From: Candidatus Palauibacter scopulicola
GTDB taxonomy: Bacteria > Gemmatimonadota > Gemmatimonadetes > Palauibacterales > Palauibacteraceae
DNA length: 64,000 nt
Assembly (NCBI RefSeq): GCF_947581915.1
Contig: NZ_CANPWG010000062.1
Location: 1-64,000 of the forward strand
Direction: 5' to 3'
Shown here one piece after another: positions 27,524 to 35,985 of the stretch (the stretch's first letter is position 1; every line of letters begins with the position of its first letter). The notes below the pieces were generated by a model. The model made no database searches, had not been told where the DNA came from, and was given only the letters and a program-made list of their open reading frames with translations. A program made the position numbers and the translations under genes.

Positions 27524-29314
27524 ATGCCGAACGCGCTCCTCCTCTACCCCAGGCACCCTCCCACCTACTGGGGCAACAACTTCGCCCTGGACCTTCTGGG
27601 CATCCGGGCCGCCTTTCCACCGCTCGGCCTGCTCACCGTGGCAGCGATGTTCCCGTCCCGGTACAACCTCCGCGTGGTCGACCTCAACGTCACCTCGCTC
27701 GAGGACCGCGATCTGGAGTGGGCGGATCTCGCCTTCACGTCGACCATGATCGTCCAGCGCCCATCGCTCGAGCAGGTCGTGGAGCGCTGCAACCGGGCCG
27801 GGATTCCGGTCATCGCCGGCGGACCTCACCCCACGACCTTCCACCGCGAAATGGAGGGCATCGACCACTTCGTCCTCGACGAGGTCGAGGAGACCTTCCC
27901 CGCCTTCCTGCACGACCTGGAAAACGGCACCGCGAAGGAGGTCTATCGAGCGCCGCGAAAGCCGGATGTGACCGTCACGCCGCTTCCGCGCTTCGACCTC
28001 ATCGACATGAACGACTACTACTCCATGTGCCTCCAGTTCTCGCGGGGCTGCCCCTTCGACTGCGAGTTCTGCGACATTACCAAGCTGTACGGCCGCGTGT
28101 CGCGCACGAAGACGCCCGAGCAGATGGTGGCCGAGTTCGATCACCTGCACGAACTGGGCTGGCGCGGCCCGCTCTTCCTCGTCGATGACAACTTCATCGG
28201 CAACAAGCGCGAGGTGACGCGTCTCCTGCCGGCGATCGCCGAGTGGCAGAAGGAGCGCGGGTATCCGTTTACGCTGTCTACCGAGGCCAGCGTGAACCTG
28301 GTCCGCATGAACGACCTCATGGACGTCATGATCGAGGCCGGCTTCGACACCGTCTTCCTGGGTATCGAGACGCCCAATCCAAAGGCTCTCAAGAAGATGA
28401 AGAAGCCTCAGAACATCAACGTGCGCGACGACAACTACCTGTTCACCGCCGTGCGCAAGATCCAGCAGAAGGGGATGCAGGTGCAGGGCGGCTTCATCCT
28501 CGGCCTCGATGAGGATGACGAGAGCGCGTTCGATGCCCAGATCGACTTCATTCAGGAAACCGGAATCCCGATCGCGCTGGTCGGCCTGCTGACCGCACTC
28601 AAGGACACCAACCTTTGGGCGCGTCTCGAGCAGGAAGGCCGACTGCTGGACAAGCCCATCGAGATCAACGCGACCTCGCTGAACTTCAGGCCGCAGATGG
28701 ATCCCGCGACATTGGTGGAGGGGTATCTGCGGGTCATCGGGACGATCTACGATTCGACGCTCGAGAACTATTTTGAACGCTGTCTGACTTTGCTGAAACA
28801 CCTCAACCCCGTGCCGCACATCCACAAGCCGGTGAGCGAGCACGCGCTCTATGCGGGGATCATGGGGATCCGGCGGCGCCTGACCGCGGACCAGCTTCCG
28901 GCGTTCTCACGGTACGTCGCGAAGGTCTCCAAAGACCATCCCCGCATGATGCCCCTGGCGATTCGACTCGCCGCGACGGGTCATCACTGCGAGAAGTTCA
29001 CCCGTCAGCAGACCGTCATCCGCGAATTCAAGGAGTACCTGAACTCGGAACTGGCGACCGTCCGCGATACGCGACCGCGGTCGAAGCCGAGACGGGGCGC
29101 GGAGACTGGGCTCAGAAAGGCGGCGCTCAGCCGGGCCAATGCCCGGCGGAGGGCCATCCCGGAGGAATTCCGCTACGCCGGAGACGGGATCTCCGAAGCC
29201 GTCGCGGCCTTTCAACTCGCGCTGAATCCCGAGATCCACCCAACCCCGGCGACCCGTGGGAGCTTGCCGGTTGTGGGCGAGACCCGGGATCCCGGTGGAG
29301 CGGGCCGTGCCTGA
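27524..29314 (+). CDS. B12-binding radical SAM enzyme, HpnP-like (DUF4070 type)
   Basis: Radical SAM protein of 596 residues. Residues 1-140 form a cobalamin-binding Rossmann domain (FPPLGLLTVAAMFP, GGPHPTTF). The SAM cluster is bound by C176, C180 and C183 in SRGCPFDCEFC. The following segments FLVDDNFIGNKREV, AGFDTVFLGIETP and VQGGFILGLD are strikingly like the hopanoid C-2 methylase HpnP and relatives, which methylate unactivated sp3 carbon. It starts 3 bp after the PKS stop and overlaps the reductase-sulfotransferase gene, so it almost certainly acts in that pathway, probably adding a methyl branch to the chain. The last 110 residues are Arg-rich and atypical. Methylation is inferred from family, not proven. 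Confidence 0.85.
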   Translation: MPNALLLYPRHPPTYWGNNFALDLLGIRAAFPPLGLLTVAAMFPSRYNLRVVDLNVTSLEDRDLEWADLAFTSTMIVQRPSLEQVVERCNRAGIPVIAGGPHPTTFHREMEGIDHFVLDEVEETFPAFLHDLENGTAKEVYRAPRKPDVTVTPLPRFDLIDMNDYYSMCLQFSRGCPFDCEFCDITKLYGRVSRTKTPEQMVAEFDHLHELGWRGPLFLVDDNFIGNKREVTRLLPAIAEWQKERGYPFTLSTEASVNLVRMNDLMDVMIEAGFDTVFLGIETPNPKALKKMKKPQNINVRDDNYLFTAVRKIQQKGMQVQGGFILGLDEDDESAFDAQIDFIQETGIPIALVGLLTALKDTNLWARLEQEGRLLDKPIEINATSLNFRPQMDPATLVEGYLRVIGTIYDSTLENYFERCLTLLKHLNPVPHIHKPVSEHALYAGIMGIRRRLTADQLPAFSRYVAKVSKDHPRMMPLAIRLAATGHHCEKFTRQQTVIREFKEYLNSELATVRDTRPRSKPRRGAETGLRKAALSRANARRRAIPEEFRYAGDGISEAVAAFQLALNPEIHPTPATRGSLPVVGETRDPGGAGRA

Positions 29315-31817
29315 AACGAACACTCTGCGCAGCGAAGTCCCCCCGCTCACGGGCACCCTGCCGCCTCAGTGCCGGCACGATCTCGATGCGCTGCGCCGGT
29401 TCATCGACGAGGCGTCCGGTCGCGCCGGGGCGGCCCCCCCCGCCGATCCCGCGGACTTCCGGGAGGTGCTGCTGACCGGAGCGACCGGCTTCCTCGGCCG
29501 CTTTCTTCTGAGAGATCTCCTGCGGCGGAACCCGAACCTGACGGTGACCTGCATCGTACGCGCGGATGATTCCGACCATGCGCTGGCGCGTATCCAGGCC
29601 TCCCTGAAAGAGGCGGAAGTCCAGGATGACGAACTCGCGCCGCGCATCCGTGCGCTGGCGGGAGACATCCATCTTCCGCGTTTCGGCCTCGAGCCGCCCC
29701 AATTCGCGGAACTCTGCCAGCGGATCGACGCCGTCTACCATCTTGCCGCGAGCCTGAGCGTAGCGACGCCCTACGTCGCCCTGCGCAGGACCAACGTGTT
29801 CAGCATCCGCGCCGTGCTCGACCTGTGCCTGACCACGCGCCTGAAACACATCTTCTTCGCGTCGACCATGGGGGTTTTCCCCGAGTACTTCTGCGGTTTC
29901 GCGAAGGAGTATTCCGGCAGCCGCATCACGCACCAGATGCAGCCGGACACCGGGAGCATGAAACGCGTCTTCCCCCTCGGCATGCTCGGGTATCCGTGGA
30001 CCAAGGTGGTGGTCGAGCAGGCCCTGCTTCATGCGACACGGGCCGGGGTGCCCGTGGCTCTGTTCCGACTGCCGCACGCGAACGTCGCGAGTACCGGATT
30101 CGGCAATGCCGACGATGTCGCGGTGCGAACAGTGGCCGCGGTAGTGGATGCGGGGCGGATGCCCGAAGGGTTCACGTTGCAATGGAGCCAGGCGGCGGCC
30201 GATGTCGTTGCCGACACCATGGCGGCCATCTCGCTGAATCCGGATCGGCGCTTCACGATCTACCACTACTCCGAAGACCCGCCGCTGGGGCACGAGATGC
30301 AGCTCGCGGACTTCGGACTGTACTACAAGACCGTCACCTACGATGAGTTCAAGCGGGCCTGTCTGTCCCGGGGAGAACGGTCGCCTCTCCACGGCTTCTG
30401 GAACCTGATCGATCACGGTGCGCCCTACTGGTTCAGCGGGGACGCGACTGCTCCGTCCCATCGCGTCTGCAGCCGCGCGCTGGAAGCCGATTGTCCGGAC
30501 CCGATTCCGTGGCCGAGCGCGTACGCCATGCTCCGGCGCTCTCTCGACTGGTTGCGGGCCCATCGCGAGCGTTGGCCCTACCGCATACCCGAGAGCCGCC
30601 TCGACTACGACCACCTTCTGGGTCGAGCCGAATCGTTCGCGCGCGAATACGATGTTCCGTTCGACGTGGCGTTCCCCGCCTGGAAACTTGAGGGGCTCAG
30701 GCAGCTCGTCCGGGCGGTGAACGCCCCGGAGGCCGGCGTCCGCACCGAGAGACACGACTACATCGCCTTCGATCTCACCCGCCGGTTGCGCAACAACGCG
30801 TCTCTGGAAGCCGAGCGCCGCCGCTACCCGCAGATCGCGGAACAGGAGGTCAGGCGGCCGGTCTTCATCGTCGGGGTCAACCGGACCGGCACGACGTTCC
30901 TGCACCGCCTGATGTCTCGCGACCCGCGGTTCTGGACGCTGCGCGGCTACGAGTATGTCGAGCCGGTCCCGGCGGGAGGCAACGACGCCAGTCCGGCCGG
31001 CTCGGCCGAAGATCCGCGGCGAGCCTTCGCGGAAGAACTTCTGAACGCGTCGGGAATCGTCGACATGTTCAAGGGGGTGCATCACTTCGACGTGAACGAA
31101 CCGGAGGAGGATCTCGGACTCCTCAGGTTGGGGTTTACGGCCTGGGGCGCCACCGTCTGGTTCGACATCCCAGACTTCGCCCGCTGGCTTGCCGGCAAGG
31201 ACATGTCGGCGAGTTACGCCTTTCACCGCCGCGCGATGCAGAGCTACACGCATCAGCGGCGGCAGCGGCGACGCGGCGGGGAGGGGCAGTGGGTTCTGAA
31301 GGCGCCCTTCCACCTCTTCGAACTGGAGGCGCTGATCGCGACGTACCCCGATGCCCTGTTCATTCAGACCCATCGCGAACCCGCGCAGTTCATGGGATCC
31401 TGGTGCAGCCTCGTCGACCGCGTTCGCAGTCTCTCCTGCCAGCCCCGCCCGTCAGGAGATCTCGGGGCGGAACAGCTCGAGTTCATGAGCCGCATGCTCG
31501 ATTGCGCGGTGGAGTTTCGCACCGCCCACCCCGAACTCGAAGACCGGTGGATGGACGTCAGCTTCTACGATTTTGTAGAAGACCCGATGGCCATGGTGGC
31601 CCGCATCTACGACCATTTCGGCTGGCGGCTGGAGGAGGAGGCGGTGGCCGACATGGATGCATGGCTCGAGGTACAGGCCGAACAGCGGCAAAGAGAAGAG
31701 CGGCACAAGTACGACCTTGCCGACTTCGGTCTGACGCGCGACGAGGTCGATGCGGCGTTCTCGCGCTACCTGGGTTTTCTCTCCCGCGAAGGACACCGAT
31801 CGCCCTTGACCCCGTGA
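29307..31817 (+). CDS. Thioester reductase-sulfotransferase fusion
   Basis: Two-domain protein, 836 residues from GTG 29307 (GGTGGAG 6 bases upstream; in-frame GTG codons at 29295 and 29256 are alternatives). Residues 50-400 form an extended SDR of the thioester-reductase type that terminates PKS/NRPS chains: GATGFLG (58-64), S186 in ASTMG, and Y229/K233 in YPWTK. Residues 515-800 form a PAPS-dependent sulfotransferase: 5'-phosphosulfate loop GVNRTGTTFLHR (from 523), PEEDLGLL near 600, WVLKAPFHL, and a 3'-phosphate site with R690 and S698. The likely sequence is NAD(P)H reduction of the ACP-bound chain to aldehyde/alcohol, then O-sulfation with PAPS from cysDNC. I know of no described enzyme with this pairing. 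Confidence 0.85.
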   Translation: MPETNTLRSEVPPLTGTLPPQCRHDLDALRRFIDEASGRAGAAPPADPADFREVLLTGATGFLGRFLLRDLLRRNPNLTVTCIVRADDSDHALARIQASLKEAEVQDDELAPRIRALAGDIHLPRFGLEPPQFAELCQRIDAVYHLAASLSVATPYVALRRTNVFSIRAVLDLCLTTRLKHIFFASTMGVFPEYFCGFAKEYSGSRITHQMQPDTGSMKRVFPLGMLGYPWTKVVVEQALLHATRAGVPVALFRLPHANVASTGFGNADDVAVRTVAAVVDAGRMPEGFTLQWSQAAADVVADTMAAISLNPDRRFTIYHYSEDPPLGHEMQLADFGLYYKTVTYDEFKRACLSRGERSPLHGFWNLIDHGAPYWFSGDATAPSHRVCSRALEADCPDPIPWPSAYAMLRRSLDWLRAHRERWPYRIPESRLDYDHLLGRAESFAREYDVPFDVAFPAWKLEGLRQLVRAVNAPEAGVRTERHDYIAFDLTRRLRNNASLEAERRRYPQIAEQEVRRPVFIVGVNRTGTTFLHRLMSRDPRFWTLRGYEYVEPVPAGGNDASPAGSAEDPRRAFAEELLNASGIVDMFKGVHHFDVNEPEEDLGLLRLGFTAWGATVWFDIPDFARWLAGKDMSASYAFHRRAMQSYTHQRRQRRRGGEGQWVLKAPFHLFELEALIATYPDALFIQTHREPAQFMGSWCSLVDRVRSLSCQPRPSGDLGAEQLEFMSRMLDCAVEFRTAHPELEDRWMDVSFYDFVEDPMAMVARIYDHFGWRLEEEAVADMDAWLEVQAEQRQREERHKYDLADFGLTRDEVDAAFSRYLGFLSREGHRSPLTP

Positions 31818-31844
31818 GGGCCTGGCCTGTTTGATTGTGGCGGG

Positions 31845-33212
31845 TCAGTCGCCGACCCACACCGTCTTCACGTTCACGAACTCGCGGATCGCGTGGGGGC
31901 CGAGTTCCCGCCCGTAGCCCGAGCGTTTGACGCCGCCGAAGGGGACGCGAGGATCCGAAGCGGACATCCCGTTGATGAAGACGCCGCCGGCCTCCAGGTC
32001 GCGGACGGCGCGGGCCCGTTCCTCGGGATCGTTCGTCCAGATGGCGGAGCAGAGGCCGAACTCGGTCGCGTTGGCGCGCCCGATGGCCTCGTCCATGTCG
32101 GCGACCGGGAAGACGCTGGCCACCGGACCGAAGATCTCGTCGTCCGTGGCCGGGGATCCGTCCGGGACGTCGGTGAGCACGGTCGGCTCGTAGAACCATC
32201 CGCGGCGGTCGGGGACGCGGCCGCCCGCGGCCACGCGGGCGCCGGCCGCCACCGTGGCCTCCACCTGCTCCGCGACGTGATCTCTCAGGTCGCGGCGGGC
32301 CAGCGGTCCGATTTCGACCTCGGACTCCCTCGGGTCGCCGACGCGGAGCGCCGACACGCGTTCGACGAGCCGCTCGGTGAACTCGTCGGCGATCGAACGC
32401 TGGACGAGCATCCGCTTGGCGGCGATGCACGACTGGCCGTTGTTCCACATGCGCGCGTCGACGGCGGTCGCGACGGCCCGCTCGAGATCCGCGCTCTCCA
32501 TGACGATGAAGGGATCGCTGCCGCCGAGTTCGAGCACGGTCGTCTTGATGCGGCGTCCGGCCTCGGCCGCGAGGGCGGAGCCGGCCGCGACGGAGCCGGT
32601 GAGGGAGGCGGCCTGCACCGTCGGGTCGTCGAGCACGCGGGGGATGTCCCCGACCTCGACGAAGACGTTCTGGAACACGCCCTCGGGGAATCCGGCGCGC
32701 GAGAACAGTCCCTCGAGCGCGACCGCGCACTGCGGCACGTTGGGCGAGTGCTTGAGCAGGAAGGCGTTGCCCGCCAGCACCGTCGGCACCGCGGAGCGCA
32801 TGGCCTGCCAGAACGGGAAGTTCCACGGCATGATCCCGAGCACCGCGCCCAGGGGATGGTACTCGACCCAGCAGTGCGTTCCGGTCGACTCGAAGCGCTC
32901 GGGCGCCAGGTGCGCGGGCCCGTGCTCGGCGTAGTACCGGCACACCCAGGCGCATTTTTCGGCCTCCGCGACCGCGCTGGCGAGCGGCTTGCCCATCTCG
33001 CGCGTCATCAGCAGGCCGTAGGCCGCCTTGCCCCGCTCGACGAGTTCCGCCAGCGCGAGGAGACGTTCCGCCCTCTCGGCCACCGGCACCCGCCGCCACA
33101 CGTCGAACCCCGCGCGGGCCCGTTCCAGCGCCCCGCCGATCCCGTCCGCATCGAGGGCGGGGAACGACGCGAGCCGTTCTTCCGTGGTCGGGTCTATGCT
33201 CTCGAAAGGCAT
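31845..33212 (-). CDS. NAD(P)-dependent aldehyde dehydrogenase, succinate-semialdehyde dehydrogenase-like
   Basis: Cytoplasmic aldehyde dehydrogenase. Visible features are PWNFPFWQ, GSVAAGSALA in the Rossmann fold, the catalytic-glutamate segment LELGGSDPF, the nucleophile region NNGQSCIAAKR, and EIFGPVASVF. The 455-residue length and pattern fit the short GabD/SSADH group. I chose the ATG at 33212 over the GTG at 33227, since GAGAGAGAACGAG just upstream serves as the ribosome-binding site and the protein then starts MPFESIDPTTEE, as relatives do. It converges with the PKS locus (27 bp gap) and diverges from the hydratase gene. It could detoxify aldehydes from the reductase, but relatives act on succinate semialdehyde and similar compounds. 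Confidence 0.88.
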   Translation of the reverse strand: MPFESIDPTTEERLASFPALDADGIGGALERARAGFDVWRRVPVAERAERLLALAELVERGKAAYGLLMTREMGKPLASAVAEAEKCAWVCRYYAEHGPAHLAPERFESTGTHCWVEYHPLGAVLGIMPWNFPFWQAMRSAVPTVLAGNAFLLKHSPNVPQCAVALEGLFSRAGFPEGVFQNVFVEVGDIPRVLDDPTVQAASLTGSVAAGSALAAEAGRRIKTTVLELGGSDPFIVMESADLERAVATAVDARMWNNGQSCIAAKRMLVQRSIADEFTERLVERVSALRVGDPRESEVEIGPLARRDLRDHVAEQVEATVAAGARVAAGGRVPDRRGWFYEPTVLTDVPDGSPATDDEIFGPVASVFPVADMDEAIGRANATEFGLCSAIWTNDPEERARAVRDLEAGGVFINGMSASDPRVPFGGVKRSGYGRELGPHAIREFVNVKTVWVGD

Positions 33213-33320
33213 CTCGTTCTCTCTCACGAGACGTTACCATTGCACCGCCCAAACTAGCGAAATCGTCCGGTTTCGGCGCGCGACCCGCAAGCCCCGGCTG
33301 GACCAGCCCCGGAGCCGTAC

Positions 33321-34229
33321 ATGACCGAAGCCGACGCTCTGGCCGACACTCTGGCCGACGCTGTGGCCGACGCCTCCGCTGCCGCGGACGCTTTCGAGGC
33401 GGATCTCGCCCGGGAGTTGCTTGCCGCCCGCGACAGGCGCGAAACGGTTCGGCCGCCGACGCAACGCACCGGAGAGTTCGGTCTCGACCGGGCCTATCGC
33501 GTCGGGGCCGCGCTCGACCGCAGCCTGCAGCAAGAGGGATACGGTCTGCTGGGCTGCAAGGTCGGGTTCACGAACCGCGCGATCTGGCCGGAATTCGGGC
33601 TCGACGAGCCGATCCTCGCTCCCATCTACGCTCGAACCCTGCGCGTGGCGAGACCGGTGGCGGAGGTCTCTCTGGCGAAGTTCCGCGCCCCGATGATCGA
33701 AGTCGAGGTCGTCTTCGGCATCGAACCGGAGGGTGGGGCGCCCAACAGTGAGGCGCCCAACGGTGGGTCGCCGGACGGTGACGCGCCCACCGGCGGCCGG
33801 CCGGGCTGGATCGCGCTCGGATTCGAGATCGTCGACTGCCACTATCCGGACTGGCATCTCACGCCGGCGGATTCGGTGGCCGACTTCGGGCTCCACGGCG
33901 CGCTCGTCGTCGGCCTGCCGGTCAACCGGGACGTGCCGGACTTCGACGAGCGGGTGGCCCGGCTCGACCGGCTCGAGGTCAGCCTCCTCCGCAACGAGAC
34001 CCTCGTGGCGCGTGGGCGGGGAAGCGATGTCCTCGGGCATCCGCTCGAGGCGCTGGAGGTCGTGCCGCGGCTGTGGCCGCGTTTCTCCGATGCCGGGATC
34101 CCGGAACATGGCCTGGTCGTGAGCACGGGGACACTGACCCCGCTCGAGCCGCTGTCCCCCGGCGACATGTGGCGGGTGGAGGCGAAGGGCGTGGATCTCC
34201 CGGGCCTCTCAATCATCCTGACCGATTGA
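33321..34229 (+). CDS. 2-oxopent-4-enoate hydratase/FAH-superfamily protein
   Basis: Member of the MhpD/2-keto-4-pentenoate hydratase group, 302 residues. The core shows GCKVGFTNRAIWPEFG, metal-binding glutamates in APMIEVEVVFGIE, the domain pattern GFEIVDCHYPDWHL and the C-terminal PLSPGDMWRVEAKG. Such enzymes hydrate dienoates from meta-cleavage of aromatics; no other meta-cleavage gene is adjacent. The gene carries two in-frame tandem repeats: 12 bp x3 near the start (ALAD/TLAD/AVAD) and 15 bp x4 in a surface loop between residues 138 and 157 (GGAPN, SEAPN, GGSPD, GDAPT). A third, 22 bp, duplication spans the stop codon. The repeats make this protein longer than typical relatives of about 260 residues. 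Confidence 0.8.
   Translation: MTEADALADTLADAVADASAAADAFEADLARELLAARDRRETVRPPTQRTGEFGLDRAYRVGAALDRSLQQEGYGLLGCKVGFTNRAIWPEFGLDEPILAPIYARTLRVARPVAEVSLAKFRAPMIEVEVVFGIEPEGGAPNSEAPNGGSPDGDAPTGGRPGWIALGFEIVDCHYPDWHLTPADSVADFGLHGALVVGLPVNRDVPDFDERVARLDRLEVSLLRNETLVARGRGSDVLGHPLEALEVVPRLWPRFSDAGIPEHGLVVSTGTLTPLEPLSPGDMWRVEAKGVDLPGLSIILTD
33336..33371 (+). repeat. 12 bp in-frame tandem repeat, 3 copies
   Basis: Units at 33336-33347, 33348-33359 and 33360-33371 share the pattern ctCTGGCCGAC and encode four-residue units (ALAD, TLAD, AVAD) at the N-terminus of the hydratase. Confidence 0.8.
33732..33791 (+). repeat. 15 bp in-frame tandem repeat, 4 copies
   Basis: Four degenerate units (33732-33746, 33747-33761, 33762-33776, 33777-33791) encode GGAPN, SEAPN, GGSPD and GDAPT, a Gly/Pro/Asp-rich loop inserted between conserved strands of the hydratase. 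Copy-number change would keep the frame. Confidence 0.8.
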
Positions 34230-34254
34230 CGGAATCATCCTGACCGACTGACGG
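34211..34254 (+). repeat. 22 bp tandem duplication spanning the hydratase stop codon
   Basis: Copies at 34211-34232 and 34233-34254 differ at one base. The first contains the stop codon, so the coding end is intact and the duplicate lies in the 3' untranslated region. It is followed by a further GACCGACGGGC-type repetition up to about 34280. The rest of the 178 bp gap before 34408 shows no clear promoter or terminator. Confidence 0.8.
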
Positions 34255-34407
34255 ACCGACGGGCCGACCGACGGGCGGGCTTGCCCGGCCCGGCACGACG
34301 ATGGAACATAGCAGGCCACGGCCTGCCAGCAGCGCGACGTAACCGGAGACCGCCGGTCCGCGCGAGCGCGAGGCCACGACCGCCCAACCCTCTCACGGGG
34401 AGCGTGC

Positions 34408-35985
34408 ATGCCGGAGTCCGCGGGGACGGGGCCTGAGACGGCCCGTTGGGCGAAAGTCATCGATCACACCCGCTGTATCGGCTGTCACGCCTGCACGACG
34501 GCCTGCAAGTCCGAGAACGAGGTCCCGCTCGGCGTCACCCGCACCTACGTGAAGTACGCCGACGTGGGAACCTTCCCGGCCGCGCGGCGCGCCTTCCAGG
34601 TCACGCGCTGCAACCAGTGTGACGACGCGCCGTGCACGACCGCGTGCCCGACGCAGGCCATGTTCCGCCGCCCCGACGGGATCGTGGACTTCGACAAGTC
34701 GATCTGCATCGGCTGCAAGGCGTGCATCGCCGCCTGTCCCTACGACGCGATCTTCATCAACCCGGACGACCACTCCGCGGAGAAGTGCAACTTCTGCGCC
34801 CACCGCATCGACATGGGGCTGGAGCCGGCCTGCGTCACGGTGTGCCCGACGGAGGCGATCATCGTCGGCGATCTCGACGACCCGGAATCGAAGGTCTCGC
34901 AGTACGTCGGGCGCGACCCGGTCAGCGTCCGGAGGCCGGAGAAGGAGACCCACCCGAAGCTGTTCTACAAGGGGGCGCACCAGGCCACGCTTGACCCGCT
35001 GGCGGCGGCCCGTCCCGGAGGCGGGCTGTACATGTGGAGCGAGCAGCCCGAGGGCCCGCACGAGGTCGGCGCGGGCCAGCCGCACCCGATGGGAACGGAC
35101 GGACGGCACGGCCCGAACTCCTCGGCCGCCGCGATTCTCTCCTACGACATCTCGCACACCGCGCCCTGGGACTGGCGGGTGAGCCTGTACACGCTCACCA
35201 AGGGGGTCTCCGCCGGCGTGTACCTCGCCGTGCTCCTCCTCTGCCTGCTGGGCGGGCTCGCGTGGCAGAGCGGGACCTGGCTCACCCTCACGCCGCTCCT
35301 CGGTCTCGCCGCGCTCGCGCTCACCGGCGGGCTGCTGATCTGGGATCTCGAGCACCCGAAGCGCTTCCTGCTCATCTTCACGAGACCCCACATGAAGAGC
35401 TGGCTCGTGCGGGGGGCGTTCGTGATCGCGGGCTACGGCGCGGCGCTGACCGCGCACCTCGCGGCGGGGCTGGTCGGCGGCGCCGGGGCCGCCGAGACGA
35501 CGCGCTGGATGGCGTGGGCGGGGGCGCCCCTGGCCGGCATGACCGCGGTCTACACGGCTTATCTCTTCGCGCAGGCCCGGGCGCGCGATCTGTGGCAGAA
35601 TCCGCTCCTGCCGCCGCACTTCCTCGTCCAGGCGCTGCTGGCCGGCGGCGCGGCCCTGATGCTCTTCCCGTCGCTCGGCGGCTCCGCCGCGCTGGGCCGG
35701 CTCGTGGGGCTCACGGCCGCCGCGCACCTGCTGCTCGTGCTCGCCGAACTCACGCTCACGCACGCGACGGCCCACGCCGCCCTCGCCGCCCGGAACATGG
35801 TGCGCGGCCGCTACGCCCCATGGTTCTGGAGCGGCATCCTGCTCGTGACGCTCGCGGCCGCCCTCACCGTGGCGCCGCTCGCCGGCGCCTGGGTCGCCCC
35901 GCTGATCGGCGCCTCCGCCCTCGCCGGGCTCCTCGCGCACGAGCACGCCTACGTTCAGGCCGGACAGTCCGTGCCCCTCGCATGA
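34408..35985 (+). CDS. Fused DmsB-like four-cluster ferredoxin and NrfD/DmsC-type membrane anchor
   Basis: Electron-transfer subunit of a molybdoenzyme, 525 residues. Residues 18-200 hold four [4Fe-4S] sites: CIGCHACTTACK, CNQCDDAPCTTACP, CIGCKACIAACP and CNFC with ACVTVCP. Residues 255-515 carry about eight membrane helices of the NrfD/PsrC/DmsC kind, which exchange electrons with quinone. In PsrABC- and DmsABC-type complexes these are normally two proteins; here they are one chain, joined by a linker rich in Gly, His and Pro. The stop overlaps the molybdenum-subunit start (ATGA). No export signal precedes the iron-sulfur domain, suggesting that it faces the cytoplasm. Confidence 0.88.
   Translation: MPESAGTGPETARWAKVIDHTRCIGCHACTTACKSENEVPLGVTRTYVKYADVGTFPAARRAFQVTRCNQCDDAPCTTACPTQAMFRRPDGIVDFDKSICIGCKACIAACPYDAIFINPDDHSAEKCNFCAHRIDMGLEPACVTVCPTEAIIVGDLDDPESKVSQYVGRDPVSVRRPEKETHPKLFYKGAHQATLDPLAAARPGGGLYMWSEQPEGPHEVGAGQPHPMGTDGRHGPNSSAAAILSYDISHTAPWDWRVSLYTLTKGVSAGVYLAVLLLCLLGGLAWQSGTWLTLTPLLGLAALALTGGLLIWDLEHPKRFLLIFTRPHMKSWLVRGAFVIAGYGAALTAHLAAGLVGGAGAAETTRWMAWAGAPLAGMTAVYTAYLFAQARARDLWQNPLLPPHFLVQALLAGGAALMLFPSLGGSAALGRLVGLTAAAHLLLVLAELTLTHATAHAALAARNMVRGRYAPWFWSGILLVTLAAALTVAPLAGAWVAPLIGASALAGLLAHEHAYVQAGQSVPLA

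Noticed and set aside
20501-31817. Olefin-synthase-type (ST-TE) decarboxylative release
   Set aside because: There is no thioesterase domain in the PKS or the fusion protein; the partner of the sulfotransferase is a reductase.
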